DNA of 34,575 bases from an uncultured Oscillospiraceae bacterium (GCA_900540305.1 UQFL01000016.1:1-34575), one strand, 5' to 3'. Positions 7,131 to 15,795 are shown, counted from the stretch's first letter. Notes: generated by a model not told the origin, from the letters alone. Numbers and translations are program-made.

Positions 7131-7642
7131 CGCTGGCGGCAATCCTACGGACGGCGAGAACAGAACAGCGCAAAAACCGTTTCCGCTATGGGGAGCTTTA
7201 TCACCTGAACTACTACAAAGAAGTAAAGGAAAAAAGGCGCACCTATTATGAGGTTTACAGCCTGCAAAGGACAGAGGAAGTCCCGGAGGACTACAAGGAA
7301 ATCTCCTTTGTCTGCCTGAGAGCAGACGGGGCGTATGAAGCGCCGAGTACGGTAGGGATTATGTGTAGGGCGGCAAAGAAGAAAGTGAAAGGGCTTGAGG
7401 ATTTTCATTTCCACACGCTCCGCCACACCTACACAAGCAATCTGTTGTCCGGCGGCGCAAAGCCGAAAGATGTGCAGGAACTTCTCGGACACTCTGATGT
7501 CAGTACCACAATGAACATCTACGCTCACTCTACAAGGGAAGCGAAGCGCACTTCCGCAAGGCTGCTGGATAAGGTGGTCGGGGGGAATAAAAAGTTGCCC
7601 TTGTTTCGGCTCGTAAGGGCAAAAACAAGGGCAAACAGATAA
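7131..7642 (+). pseudogene. Tyrosine integrase, C-terminal catalytic remnant
   Basis: About 165 residues remain, from ILRTARTEQRKNRFRYG to the end. They hold the HTLRHTY box (His, Arg), the LLGHSDVSTT box (His) and the tyrosine nucleophile in MNIYAHST. The SAM-like core-binding domain and the first catalytic Arg box are missing, so recombination activity is not expected. The upstream codons of this frame are relaxase sequence read backwards. The remnant resembles Tn916-superfamily and IME integrases of Clostridia. The last codons carry the 25-bp repeat also found at the left end of the element. Confidence 0.85.
7610..7634 (+). repeat. Right copy of 25-bp imperfect terminal repeat
   Basis: It matches 4206-4230 at 22 of 25 positions and lies inside the 3' end of the integrase reading frame. 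Confidence 0.5.
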
Positions 7643-7665
7643 GGTTTGAACGGAAAACAGGCATG

Positions 7666-7677
7666 AAGCCTTGAAAA
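7666..7677 (+). repeat. Right 12-bp direct repeat (candidate att)
   Basis: AAGCCTTGAAAA is identical to 4121-4132 and lies 24 bp after the integrase stop, a normal place for an attachment core. Confidence 0.4.
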
Positions 7678-7739
7678 ATCAATGGTTTTCGAGGATTGGA
7701 TAGACAAATATATTTTTATATAATTTTATTAATTAGTTG

Positions 7740-7768
7740 TTGACTTTTATAAATGCTCGCTGTATTAT
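7740..7768 (+). promoter_or_regulatory. Promoter of metK
   Basis: TTGACT (7740-7745) and TATTAT (7763-7768) are spaced 17 bp apart, about 20 bp before the riboswitch. Confidence 0.75.
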
Positions 7769-7788
7769 ATATACAAAGTAAATAACAT

Positions 7789-7914
7789 CTTATCAAGAGT
7801 GGTTTAGGGACAGGCCCATTGATACCACAGCAACCTGCTCAGTGCAAGGTGCTAATTCCTGCGGTTTTACCGGATGATGAGTTTATCAGCACACTCATTC
7901 GGTGTGCTTTTTTT
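7789..7914 (+). promoter_or_regulatory. SAM-I (S-box) riboswitch with terminator
   Basis: The aptamer (7789-7881) shows the S-box signature: CTTATCAAGAG, then AGGGACAGGCCC, the CAGCAACC and AAGGTGCTAATTCCTGC core and a closing GATGAG. An intrinsic terminator follows, AGCACAC paired with GTGTGCT and a T-run (7888-7914). High S-adenosylmethionine should favour the terminator and turn down metK, which follows directly. This is the classic arrangement in Firmicutes. Confidence 0.95.
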
Positions 7915-7980
7915 ATACTTTTCATTAAGTTGTTATTGCTTAATAATCACATTGGTGTTTGATATAAGGAGGATACATAT

Positions 7981-9159
7981 ATGTCAAAGCATTTATTTAC
8001 AAGTGAATCTGTTACAAAGGGACATCCCGATAAAATATGCGATCAGATTTCAGACGCTATACTTGATGAGTATTTGAAACAGGACCCTCAGAGCCGTGTT
8101 GCGTGCGAAACTACTTGTACTACCGGTCAGGTTCTCGTTATGGGCGAAATCACATCTAATGCTCAGGTTGATATTCCGTCCGTAGTTAGAAAGACAATCT
8201 GCGAAATCGGTTATGACAGCGGAGAAAAAGGTTTTGACGGTAACAACTGTGCAGTTCTTGTTGCTCTTGATAAACAGAGCCCCGATATTGCGCTTGGTGT
8301 TGACAAGTCTTTTGAACTTAAAAATGATGAAAATGATGAGTATAATCTCAACGGCGCTGGCGACCAGGGAATGATGTTCGGTTATGCTTGCAATGAAACA
8401 AAAGAGCTTATGCCTCTTCCGATAAGTCTTGCGCACAAACTTGCTGTTAAACTTACAGAAGTTAGAGAGAACGGAACACTTCCATATCTTTATGCAGACG
8501 GAAAAACTCAGGTTACCGTTGAATATGATGACGGTAAACCTGTTAAGGTTACAACGGTTGTTGTATCAAGCCAGCACAGTGCTGATGTTGAGCTTGAAAC
8601 ACTCAGAAAAGATATAATTGAAAAGGTTATCAAGACAACTGTTCCTGCTGAACTTATGGATGATGATACAGTTTTCTATGTTAACCCCACAGGAAGATTT
8701 GTTGTTGGCGGCCCTCAGGGCGACAGCGGTCTTACAGGAAGAAAGATTATAGTTGATACTTACGGCGGATATGCTCGTCACGGCGGCGGTGCATTCAGCG
8801 GTAAAGACCCCACAAAGGTTGACAGAAGTGCGGCTTATGCGGCAAGATGGGTTGCTAAGAATATCGTTGCGGCAGGTCTTGCTGAAAAATGTGAAGTTGA
8901 ACTTGCTTATGCTATCGGTGTTGCAAAACCTGTTTCTGTAATGGTTGAAACATTCTCAACAGGCGTAAAATCGGATGAAGAAATAAGCGAAATAGTTTCA
9001 AAGGTATTTGATTTGAGACCGTCTGCAATTATTGATAAGCTTGAACTCAGAAAGCCCATATATAAACAGCTTGCGGCTTATGGCCACATGGGAAGAGAAG
9101 AACTCGGCGTATCTTGGGAAAAGCTTGATATGGTTGATGAAATTAAAAAGTATATGTAA
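7981..9159 (+). CDS. metK: S-adenosylmethionine synthetase
   Basis: The enzyme makes S-adenosylmethionine from methionine and ATP in the cytoplasm. The 392 residues match the family's usual length. Family signatures are visible: FTSESVTKGHPDKICDQISD at the N-terminus, GAGDQGMMFGYAC near residue 120, GPQGDSGLTGRKI near 245 and GGGAFSGKDPTKVDRSAAY near 265. The ATG has an AAGGAGG site 8 bases upstream. It has its own promoter and riboswitch and a strong terminator, so it is a single-gene unit controlled by its own product. Confidence 0.98.
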   Translation: MSKHLFTSESVTKGHPDKICDQISDAILDEYLKQDPQSRVACETTCTTGQVLVMGEITSNAQVDIPSVVRKTICEIGYDSGEKGFDGNNCAVLVALDKQSPDIALGVDKSFELKNDENDEYNLNGAGDQGMMFGYACNETKELMPLPISLAHKLAVKLTEVRENGTLPYLYADGKTQVTVEYDDGKPVKVTTVVVSSQHSADVELETLRKDIIEKVIKTTVPAELMDDDTVFYVNPTGRFVVGGPQGDSGLTGRKIIVDTYGGYARHGGGAFSGKDPTKVDRSAAYAARWVAKNIVAAGLAEKCEVELAYAIGVAKPVSVMVETFSTGVKSDEEISEIVSKVFDLRPSAIIDKLELRKPIYKQLAAYGHMGREELGVSWEKLDMVDEIKKYM

Positions 9160-9165
9160 TAATTT

Positions 9166-9196
9166 AAGCCCCGAAATCATTGATTTCGGGGCTTTT
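9166..9196 (+). terminator. Terminator between metK and proC
   Basis: A perfect 14-bp stem (AAGCCCCGAAATCA with TGATTTCGGGGCTT, 1-nt centre; the loop opens in RNA) is followed by TTTT. Flanking A and T make it plausible for both convergent genes. Confidence 0.85.
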
Positions 9197-9212
9197 AATA
9201 TTTTAATCCATA

Positions 9213-10010
9213 TTATAACTTTTTATCTTTTTCTACAGCCTTGTCTACTGCATTATGAACGGCTTTTTCAAATCCGTCAGCCTGTAATGAAAGCACACCT
9301 TCAACAGTGGTGCCACCGGGGGAGCATACCATATCAATAAGCTGATAGGGATGAATGCCGCTTTCAAGAACCATTTTAGCGCTTCCCATAACCGTTTGCG
9401 CTGCAAATTTCAATGCGGTATCTTTTGCCATACCGTGTTTTACTGCGACTCTTGCAAGCTCATCGATAAACATATAAGCAAAAGCGGGAGCACAGCCGCC
9501 TATAACGCCGAAAAGAGGGAAGTAACTTTCATCAAGAGCAGTAATACTGCCAACGGAGTTAAATATTTTTTCAATTACTTCTTTGTCCGCTTCTTCAACA
9601 CTCTCATTAAAGCAGTATGCGCAGCAAGCTGACTGAACTTTAGCGTTTATATTTGGCATAACTCTGATGATTTTATTTTCATGCGTTAAATTTTCGGCAA
9701 TAAAAGATATTGTTTTTCCTGCCGCAATAGATACAAGAGTTTTGTTCTCGGTATTGATTACAGGGTCTATCTTCTTCAAAACTGATGAAAGAACATTCGG
9801 CTTAACGGCAAGAACTATATATTCCGCTTCTGTAGCAACTTCTTTTTCATCTCCACAAATGTTTAAAGAGTATTCATTCTGAAGAGTTGCTGTTTTTTTG
9901 TTGTCTGTATCATAAACAAATACATCGTTTCCTGCTACGGCGCCGGATTCAATTATGCCTTTGATAATAGCTGACGCCATATTTCCGCATCCGATAAACC
10001 CTATTTTCAT
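9213..10010 (-). CDS. proC: Pyrroline-5-carboxylate reductase
   Basis: The enzyme catalyses the last step of proline synthesis, NAD(P)H-dependent reduction of pyrroline-5-carboxylate. The 265 residues match the family. The Rossmann motif MKIGFIGCGNMASAIIKGI opens the protein, VLAVKPNVL lies near residue 70, and the C-terminal ProC signature includes GGCAPAFAYMFIDEL and SPGGTTVEGVLSL. GGAGGATG precedes the ATG. It follows spoIIID by 14 bp on the same strand, so the two are probably cotranscribed. Confidence 0.96.
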   Translation of the reverse strand: MKIGFIGCGNMASAIIKGIIESGAVAGNDVFVYDTDNKKTATLQNEYSLNICGDEKEVATEAEYIVLAVKPNVLSSVLKKIDPVINTENKTLVSIAAGKTISFIAENLTHENKIIRVMPNINAKVQSACCAYCFNESVEEADKEVIEKIFNSVGSITALDESYFPLFGVIGGCAPAFAYMFIDELARVAVKHGMAKDTALKFAAQTVMGSAKMVLESGIHPYQLIDMVCSPGGTTVEGVLSLQADGFEKAVHNAVDKAVEKDKKL

Positions 10011-10024
10011 TTTAACATCCTCCG

Positions 10025-10285
10025 CTAATAAGTTTTTCTTATTTTACTGTATTTCTGTTTTGTTGCTATTCCGCCTCTTATATGACGCTGTGCTTTATTC
10101 TGTGCAAGTACTTTTTGAACATCCTCGTAAAGCATTCTGTCAGCCTCATAAAGCCGTTTAGTAACATCAATATGTACAGTTGATTTGCTTATTCCGAAAA
10201 CGGCGCCTGCCTGTCTTACAGTTGCGCCTGTTTCTTTTATGTATTTACCTAATTCAATACATCTTTTATCTACATTACCAATCAA
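10025..10285 (-). CDS. spoIIID: Sporulation transcription factor SpoIIID
   Basis: SpoIIID is a small HTH DNA-binding protein that switches mother-cell gene expression during sporulation. Seen here: GKYIKETGATVRQAGAVFGI followed by SKSTVHIDVTKRL (the HTH), and a basic C-terminal region with HIRGGIATKQKY, which matches the HLRGGxATKxKY signature of B. subtilis SpoIIID. I chose the TTG at 10285 (86 residues, close to family length) because AAGGAAGGTG lies 6 bases before it. The upstream ATG at 10330 would add 15 unconserved residues and has no site. The ribosome binding site sits in the loop of a hairpin. proC follows. Confidence 0.9.
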   Translation of the reverse strand: MIGNVDKRCIELGKYIKETGATVRQAGAVFGISKSTVHIDVTKRLYEADRMLYEDVQKVLAQNKAQRHIRGGIATKQKYSKIRKTY

Positions 10286-10307
10286 GGGATTCACCTTCCT
10301 TGGTAAT
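10274..10307 (-). promoter_or_regulatory. spoIIID: Hairpin enclosing the spoIIID ribosome binding site
   Basis: A perfect 8-bp inverted repeat (ATTACCAA at 10274-10281, TTGGTAAT at 10300-10307) brackets the AAGGAAGGTG site and the TTG start. In the mRNA the site would be in the loop and the start codon beside the 3' arm. It could act on translation, or be a DNA operator for autoregulation; both are inference. Confidence 0.45.
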
Positions 10308-10382
10308 GTATATTTATGATTAAAGTGCAATATACATATTGTTTTAAAAATACTGTTACTATATTAACTCAAAAACTAAGAT

Positions 10383-10423
10383 ATGTAAAGGTATTTACAT
10401 AAATGATTGTCTTGTGGTATAAT
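10383..10423 (+). promoter_or_regulatory. Promoter and operator-like palindrome of lacZ
   Basis: TTTACA (10394-10399) and TATAAT (10418-10423) are spaced 18 bp apart. A perfect palindrome ATGTAAA-GGTA-TTTACAT (10383-10400) covers the -35 box, as expected for a repressor or activator site controlling the galactosidase operon. No dedicated regulator gene is adjacent. Confidence 0.7.
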
Positions 10424-10473
10424 TTTCTTATTATAAATATAAGTCTGTCTTAAAGGACAGCAGGGGTGAATTT

Positions 10474-13400
10474 ATGATTTATAAACTCAAAAAAGACAAC
10501 TATAAAAACTTCGATATTTTCAAAGATAATGTTCTTGAGCCAAGGTCTTATTTTATACCTTTTTCATCTGAAAAAGAGCTTGAGAATACTGATATCAGAA
10601 ATGAGCGTTACAACTCTTCAATGGTAGCTGTTTTATCAGGTGAATGGGATTTTAAATACTATCCGTCAGATAATATGCTTCCGGATGTTTTTGATACTGA
10701 AAAAGAAACGACGGATATTATAAATGTACCGTCTTGCTGGCAGTTTACAGGTTACGAAAAACCTTATTATGTTAATACAAGATATCAGTTTGAGTGCAAT
10801 CCGCCGGAGTTTCCTACAGATTGCCCTGTGGGCGTATACATTAAAAAATTTGTTATTGACGAGATTCTCGGCAATTACACTATTACATTTCTCGGTGTAG
10901 CACCTTGTTTTGATTTGTTCATAAACGGCAAATATGTAGGTTACAGCGAGGGCAGTCATAATACTAGTGAATTTGAAATCACTGAATTTCTTCAAAACGG
11001 TGAAAATGAACTTGTTGCAGTAGTTCATAAATGGTGTAACGGTACATATCTTGAGTGCCAGGATATGTTTAGAAACAACGGTATTTTCAGAGATGTTTAC
11101 ATTACCTGCACAGGAAATAACTCAATATATGATTTTTATGCAAAGACCAAGTATAACTCAGACGGCACATACATTTTAGATGTAATACCTGTGTTTAAGA
11201 TAACAGACGAAGTTGCTTTTTCCGCGCAGATATTTGACGGAGAAGAATTGATTGCTTCAAAATCTATAAATGTTTGCCCCGGCAAAATAGATAAGCTGAC
11301 TTTTGATGTTCTTGATGTTCAGGAGTGGAGCTCTGAAATTCCTAAACTGTATACCCTTTGTCTTACTCTTTCAAAAGAGGGAGAGATTTGCGAGATAATC
11401 AGAAAGCAAATCGGCTTCAAGCATGTTAACATAAATAAAAATATCTTTTATTTCAACAACAAAAAGATTAAACTTTTGGGCGTTAATCATCACGACTCTA
11501 ATCCTAAAACAGGATATGTTATGACTGTTGAGGATATGGAAAATGATATTAAGATTTGTAAGGAATATAATGTAAATTGTATTCGTACATCTCATTATCC
11601 TCCCGACCCGATTTTCCTTGATTTGTGTGACGAATACGGCGTCTATGTTGTTGACGAAGCAGATATTGAGTGCCATGGCGTAACAGAAAAGGGCAGTTAT
11701 AATCTCATTGCAAAGAATCTTAAATGGAAAGAGCATTTTTGGGACAGAGTTTACAGAATGTTCCAGAGAGATAAAAACCATGCGTCAATTACAATGTGGT
11801 CGCTAGGCAATGAATCAGGCGGTTATAGATGCCATGACTATTGCTATGATAATATAAAGAAATATACTGATATTCCTATTCATTACGAAGGTGCTTGCAG
11901 AACAAAACGCTGGTCTTATGATGTTCATTCAGAAATGTACACTTGGCCTAATGTTTGCAAAAAAATAGCCGCAGGAAAAGGACTGCCACACAAGTATTAT
12001 GAAAAGCCTTTTTATCTTTGTGAGTATGCTCACGCTATGGGCGTTGGCGCAGGTGATCTTGAGAAGTATGTCGAACTATTTTATTCAAGCGATATTATGA
12101 TGGGCGGCTGTATTTGGGAGTTCTGTGACCACGCCGCATATCACGAAGACGGCGATTACAAATATACATACGGCGGTGACCACGGTGAGTGGAAGCATGA
12201 CAGTAATTTCTGTGTAGACGGTCTCTTTTTCCCTGACAGAACTCCTCATACAGGTGCACTTCAGATGAAAGTTTGTTACAGACCTGTGAGAGCATATCAT
12301 AAAATCGGCAGTGAATTTGAATTTAAGAATTACAATTATTTCAAAAATGAGGAACTCACTGTTAAGTATACTGTTTACTGCAACGGTGATGCGAATTATA
12401 CTGACGAATTTAAAATCAATGTTGAGCCGCAAAAGTCTCAAACTGCACAGGTTAAATATAATGAGGCAGAGCATACTTCTATAGTTTTTGAGTATTTTGA
12501 CGGCGAAAATGAGATTGCGTCTGAGCAGGTTATCGTTTCTAAAAAATATAAATCTCCTGTTTTAGAGAAGTTTAACTCTACAAAAGCAGAAAACCCAGTT
12601 AAAATAAGCGAAAGTCAGGGCAGAGCTATAGTTGAATTTAAAGACGGTAGTCTTACTTTCAACTATAACAGCGGCGAATTTGAGAGTTACAAATTCAAAA
12701 ATAAAGAACTGTTTAATCAAATACCGCTTTCATTTTCAAGAGGATTTCTTCCGTCGCTTTACAGAGCACCGCTTGATAATGATATGTATTTCAGAAAGTT
12801 GTGGGATAAAAACGGACTTGCTGATTTCAGAATTAAAAAGACGAAAGCTGCGTATGAAATTGTTGACGGAAATGCTGTTATTACAACTTCATACAAAATC
12901 AAAACTCCTTCTTGCTTGTTTGCTGGAGGGTTTAATGCAAAATATACGATAAACTCTCTTGGTGAAATCAAGGTCGATTATGAATTTGACAAACTTGTTT
13001 TCAGGCTTGTACCGAGACTTGGCATATCTATTGAAATGCCTAAGGAATTCAGTAATGTTGAGTACTTCGGCTATGATAAAGAAAGCTTATCTGATTTTCA
13101 TGAGCACGCTGTCATTAAAAACAACAAATTGACTGTTTCTGATATGCACTGCGATTACATTAAACCGCAGGAAAGCTCTATGAGATATAATACATACTGG
13201 GCACAGGTTACGGATGATAATTCAATTGGTCTGCGCTTTGAATGTGACAAACCTTTTGTTTTCAGTGCTCATCATTACACTCCTGAGCAGTGCGCAAAGG
13301 CTACACACAGAGAAGACCTTAATGAATATAATACAACTGATATTCATATTGACGGATATATGCTTGGCGCAGGGTCTAATGCCTGCGGACCAAAACCGTC

Positions 13401-13476
13401 TAAAGAGGACAGAAAAGTTTCTGTTTGGAAATACAGCTCCTCATTTGTTATTAAACCAGTATATAATGGTGATTAA
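10474..13476 (+). CDS. lacZ: Beta-galactosidase, glycoside hydrolase family 2
   Basis: The protein hydrolyses terminal beta-galactosides such as lactose. Its 1000 residues match LacZ-type GH2 enzymes: an N-terminal sugar-binding domain (GEWDFKYYPSD and VPSCWQFTGYEKPYY), an immunoglobulin-like domain, a TIM barrel, and a C-terminal bgal_small_N-like domain (from about 730). The acid/base Glu lies in SLGNESGG (about residue 447) and the nucleophile Glu in LCEYAHAMG (about 517). NHHDSNPKTG and RTSHYPPDP are also conserved. There is no signal peptide, so it acts in the cytoplasm. GGGGTGAA precedes the ATG. acpS starts right after the stop, with no terminator between. No sugar transporter is nearby. 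Confidence 0.95.
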   Translation: MIYKLKKDNYKNFDIFKDNVLEPRSYFIPFSSEKELENTDIRNERYNSSMVAVLSGEWDFKYYPSDNMLPDVFDTEKETTDIINVPSCWQFTGYEKPYYVNTRYQFECNPPEFPTDCPVGVYIKKFVIDEILGNYTITFLGVAPCFDLFINGKYVGYSEGSHNTSEFEITEFLQNGENELVAVVHKWCNGTYLECQDMFRNNGIFRDVYITCTGNNSIYDFYAKTKYNSDGTYILDVIPVFKITDEVAFSAQIFDGEELIASKSINVCPGKIDKLTFDVLDVQEWSSEIPKLYTLCLTLSKEGEICEIIRKQIGFKHVNINKNIFYFNNKKIKLLGVNHHDSNPKTGYVMTVEDMENDIKICKEYNVNCIRTSHYPPDPIFLDLCDEYGVYVVDEADIECHGVTEKGSYNLIAKNLKWKEHFWDRVYRMFQRDKNHASITMWSLGNESGGYRCHDYCYDNIKKYTDIPIHYEGACRTKRWSYDVHSEMYTWPNVCKKIAAGKGLPHKYYEKPFYLCEYAHAMGVGAGDLEKYVELFYSSDIMMGGCIWEFCDHAAYHEDGDYKYTYGGDHGEWKHDSNFCVDGLFFPDRTPHTGALQMKVCYRPVRAYHKIGSEFEFKNYNYFKNEELTVKYTVYCNGDANYTDEFKINVEPQKSQTAQVKYNEAEHTSIVFEYFDGENEIASEQVIVSKKYKSPVLEKFNSTKAENPVKISESQGRAIVEFKDGSLTFNYNSGEFESYKFKNKELFNQIPLSFSRGFLPSLYRAPLDNDMYFRKLWDKNGLADFRIKKTKAAYEIVDGNAVITTSYKIKTPSCLFAGGFNAKYTINSLGEIKVDYEFDKLVFRLVPRLGISIEMPKEFSNVEYFGYDKESLSDFHEHAVIKNNKLTVSDMHCDYIKPQESSMRYNTYWAQVTDDNSIGLRFECDKPFVFSAHHYTPEQCAKATHREDLNEYNTTDIHIDGYMLGAGSNACGPKPSKEDRKVSVWKYSSSFVIKPVYNGD

Positions 13477-13800
13477 ATGTTTAAAATCGGAACAGATATA
13501 GTGCAAATTTCCCGAATAGAAAAAAGCATCAAAAGTGAAAGATTTTTAAAAAGTGTTTACACCGAGAGTGAAATTGAGCATTGCAAAAGTGCAGAGAGTT
13601 TTGCAGGAATTTTTGCCGCTAAAGAGGCGCTTTTAAAAGCAAAAGGCAGTGGCATCAACAACAGACTGTGTGAATATGAATTGCTTCATGATGAACTCGG
13701 TAAACCATATTTTAACGGTGTTGAAAACTGCGATGTTTCAGTAAGCCATGACGGTGACTATGCAGTTGCTTCTGTGATTTTATGGGGTGATAATTTATGA
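13477..13800 (+). CDS. acpS: Holo-[acyl-carrier-protein] synthase
   Basis: AcpS transfers the 4'-phosphopantetheine arm from CoA to acyl carrier protein, activating fatty-acid synthesis. The 107-residue protein is slightly short for the family but has both signatures: GTDIVQISRIEK at the N-terminus (metal-binding Asp) and FAAKEALLKAKG near residue 46. VSVSHDGDYAVASV closes the fold. Its ATG directly follows the lacZ stop, and its end overlaps nnrD by 4 bp (ATGA), so translation is coupled. Confidence 0.93.
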   Translation: MFKIGTDIVQISRIEKSIKSERFLKSVYTESEIEHCKSAESFAGIFAAKEALLKAKGSGINNRLCEYELLHDELGKPYFNGVENCDVSVSHDGDYAVASVILWGDNL

Positions 13801-15302
13801 GAATTTTAACTGCCGATGAAATCAGAAAAGTTGAAAAGCTTGCTTTTGAAAGATATTTCAGCGAAGCTGAATTGATGAAAAATGCTGGCTTAAAATGTGC
13901 TGAAAAAATTATTAAAAATTACGGTGAGCTGATAAAAGGGGAAAAGGTTTCTGTTTTGTGCGGAAACGGTAAAAATGCCGGCGATGGTTTTGTTATTTCA
14001 AAAGCCCTTTGTGAATTCGGCGCAGTTCCTCAAATCGTAATTTGCGACAAAGAACCTCAGATTGATGAGCCGATTATGTACTACAATGAGGCGCTTGAAT
14101 ACGGAGTTGAGAGTGTACATTTCAACGAAGCTGAATTGAGTGACACCCTTATTGTTGACTGTATTTTCGGCATAGGATTTCACGGTGAGCCGAGAGAGCC
14201 ATTTTCAGCTGTTTTTGATGCTGTTAATAACAGTAAGGCAACAGTTGTTTCGGTAGATACTCCAAGCGGCACAAACGCCTCTGACGGGTCTGTTTACAAA
14301 GCTATAAAAGCAGACTTAACCATAGCAATTTCAACACTCAAATATTGCCATATACTTCCGCCTGCAAATAATTACTGCGGAAAAACTGTTGTTGTAAATA
14401 TCGGTATTCCCGAAGACTGTTATGAAGGGGAATATGCACAGACTATAACTAAACAGTTTGTAAAGTCCTGCTTCCCTAAAAGAAATATTAATATGAATAA
14501 GGGGCAGTCAGGTCATTTACTTAATATATGCGGAAGTTATGCAATGCCTGGAGCCGCCGTTATATGTGCAAAATCAGCGCTTAAATGCGGAACGGGTCTT
14601 TTGAAATGTGCATTTCCTAAGTCTGTTTATCCTGTTATCACTTCTCATTTAACACAACCCATATTTGCTCCCGTCAGCGAAAATGAAAGCAAAACTTTTT
14701 CAATAGGCTCGCTGACTAAGCTGCTTGAAGAACTTGAATGGGCTGATTGCGTTGCACTCGGCTGTGGAATAGGGGACAATGACGATACTCAAGTTATCGT
14801 AAATCAGATAATTAAAGAAAGCGAAGTCCCAGTTGTTCTTGACGCGGACGGCATAAACTGTGTTGTCAAGAATATAAATGTATTGAAAGAGGCAAAAGCG
14901 CCTCTTGTATTAACTCCTCATCCCGGTGAAATGTCAAGGCTTACAGGTCTTAGTATAGCTGATATTCAGGCAAATAGAATTGAGACTGCAAAGAACTTTG
15001 CATCTGAATATTCTGTTGTTCTTGTTCTTAAAGGCGCAAATACCGTTGTAACGGACGGCAAAAGCGTATTTGTAAATACCACAGGAAATGCAGGTATGGC
15101 TATGGGCGGAACAGGCGATATGTTAACTGGCATGATTGCCTCATTTATTTCCCAGGGAATAAACAGCTTTGACGCTGCAAAGAGCGCTGTATATATTCAC
15201 GGCCTTTGCGGTGATATAACTGCTAAAGAAATCAGCACCAGAGGAATGACTGTTGATGATATGATTGAGCTTCTCGGTGCGCTTATGGGTGAATTTGAAT
15301 AA
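13797..15302 (+). CDS. nnrD: Bifunctional NAD(P)H-hydrate epimerase / ADP-dependent dehydratase
   Basis: This repair enzyme restores damaged NAD(P)H hydrates. The N-terminal YjeF_N epimerase domain (about 1-210) carries VLCGNGKNAGDGFVI and VDTPSGTNASDGSV. The C-terminal ribokinase-like dehydratase domain (about 220-500) carries LTPHPGEMSRL and the catalytic NAGMAMGGTGDMLTG. At 501 residues it is the normal two-domain fusion. acpS next to nnrD is a common gene order in Firmicutes. The nnrD symbol strictly denotes the dehydratase; the fusion is also written nnr. Confidence 0.95.
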   Translation: MRILTADEIRKVEKLAFERYFSEAELMKNAGLKCAEKIIKNYGELIKGEKVSVLCGNGKNAGDGFVISKALCEFGAVPQIVICDKEPQIDEPIMYYNEALEYGVESVHFNEAELSDTLIVDCIFGIGFHGEPREPFSAVFDAVNNSKATVVSVDTPSGTNASDGSVYKAIKADLTIAISTLKYCHILPPANNYCGKTVVVNIGIPEDCYEGEYAQTITKQFVKSCFPKRNINMNKGQSGHLLNICGSYAMPGAAVICAKSALKCGTGLLKCAFPKSVYPVITSHLTQPIFAPVSENESKTFSIGSLTKLLEELEWADCVALGCGIGDNDDTQVIVNQIIKESEVPVVLDADGINCVVKNINVLKEAKAPLVLTPHPGEMSRLTGLSIADIQANRIETAKNFASEYSVVLVLKGANTVVTDGKSVFVNTTGNAGMAMGGTGDMLTGMIASFISQGINSFDAAKSAVYIHGLCGDITAKEISTRGMTVDDMIELLGALMGEFE

Positions 15303-15314
15303 CGGAATGATTGT

Positions 15315-15788
15315 TTGAAAAGGGCATTAAGCCTGTTTTTGGTAATTGCTTTTCTGTTTGTCGGCTGCGGCAGGCAAACTCAGCAAATTACCGTTGGCGA
15401 CTTTTCAAAGGAAGCGACTGTTAAATGGAATGAATTTTCTTATAATTGCAGGATTGACTATAAAGAAAATTGTGTTAGTGTAGAGGTTTTGTCAACTGCG
15501 GCAAGCGGTACTGTCATAAGCTATGACGGCAAAAATCTTTCTATAAAATACGGTGATATTGAGATTAATTCGCAAAATAAAAAACTCAATTTTACTAACC
15601 CTGCAATTGCTGTTTATGAGGCTTTGTCATATTTGAATTCCGTATCTCTTGAAATAGATACTCTAAAGAACGGCACATCCGTTCAGGAAGAATGTGACGC
15701 AGGCGTATTTACAGCAATATTTGATAAGAATAATAATCTTGCAGTCCTTGAATTTCAAAATGAAAATCTTTATATAGAGTTTAAATAG
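15315..15788 (+). CDS. Small putative lipoprotein of unknown function
   Basis: The 157-residue protein has a lipoprotein signal peptide: basic MKR, hydrophobic ALSLFLVIAFLF, then VGC as the lipobox, with Cys18 as the likely lipid-modified residue. The mature part is probably beta-rich, with short repeated strand-like stretches such as VISYDGKNLSIKYGDIEI; it resembles no family I can name. The start is TTG at 15315, because no ATG is in frame before the signal peptide; only a weak GGA precedes it. It follows nnrD by 12 bp and is the last gene before a strong terminator. Confidence 0.7.
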   Translation: MKRALSLFLVIAFLFVGCGRQTQQITVGDFSKEATVKWNEFSYNCRIDYKENCVSVEVLSTAASGTVISYDGKNLSIKYGDIEINSQNKKLNFTNPAIAVYEALSYLNSVSLEIDTLKNGTSVQEECDAGVFTAIFDKNNNLAVLEFQNENLYIEFK

Positions 15789-15795
15789 CAATAAA

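Larger units (their letters stand above)
4121..7677. mobile_element. Decayed integrative/mobilizable element, about 3.6 kb
   Basis: The segment contains, in order, a TnpV gene with a stop codon, a LytTR/DUF3021/KTR operon, the C-terminal part of a MobA/MobL relaxase (minus strand) and the C-terminal part of a tyrosine integrase (plus strand). The ends share a 12-bp exact repeat (AAGCCTTGAAAA at 4121-4132 and 7666-7677) and, internal to it, a 25-bp repeat matching at 22 positions (4206-4230 and 7610-7634). The order att-like, DR-like, cargo, DR-like, att-like fits an integrated element. The boundaries are inferred. The relaxase and integrase sections look more GC-rich than the LytTR section, so the element is mosaic. 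Confidence 0.6.

Noticed and set aside
6040..7251. Several plus-strand frames opposite the relaxase, and a minus-strand frame opposite the integrase
   Set aside because: They are antisense shadows of recognisable relaxase and integrase sequence.
10383..10400. TnrA/GlnR nitrogen-control site
   Set aside because: The half-sites resemble it, but the spacing is 6 rather than the usual 7 bases, and the gene is a galactosidase.
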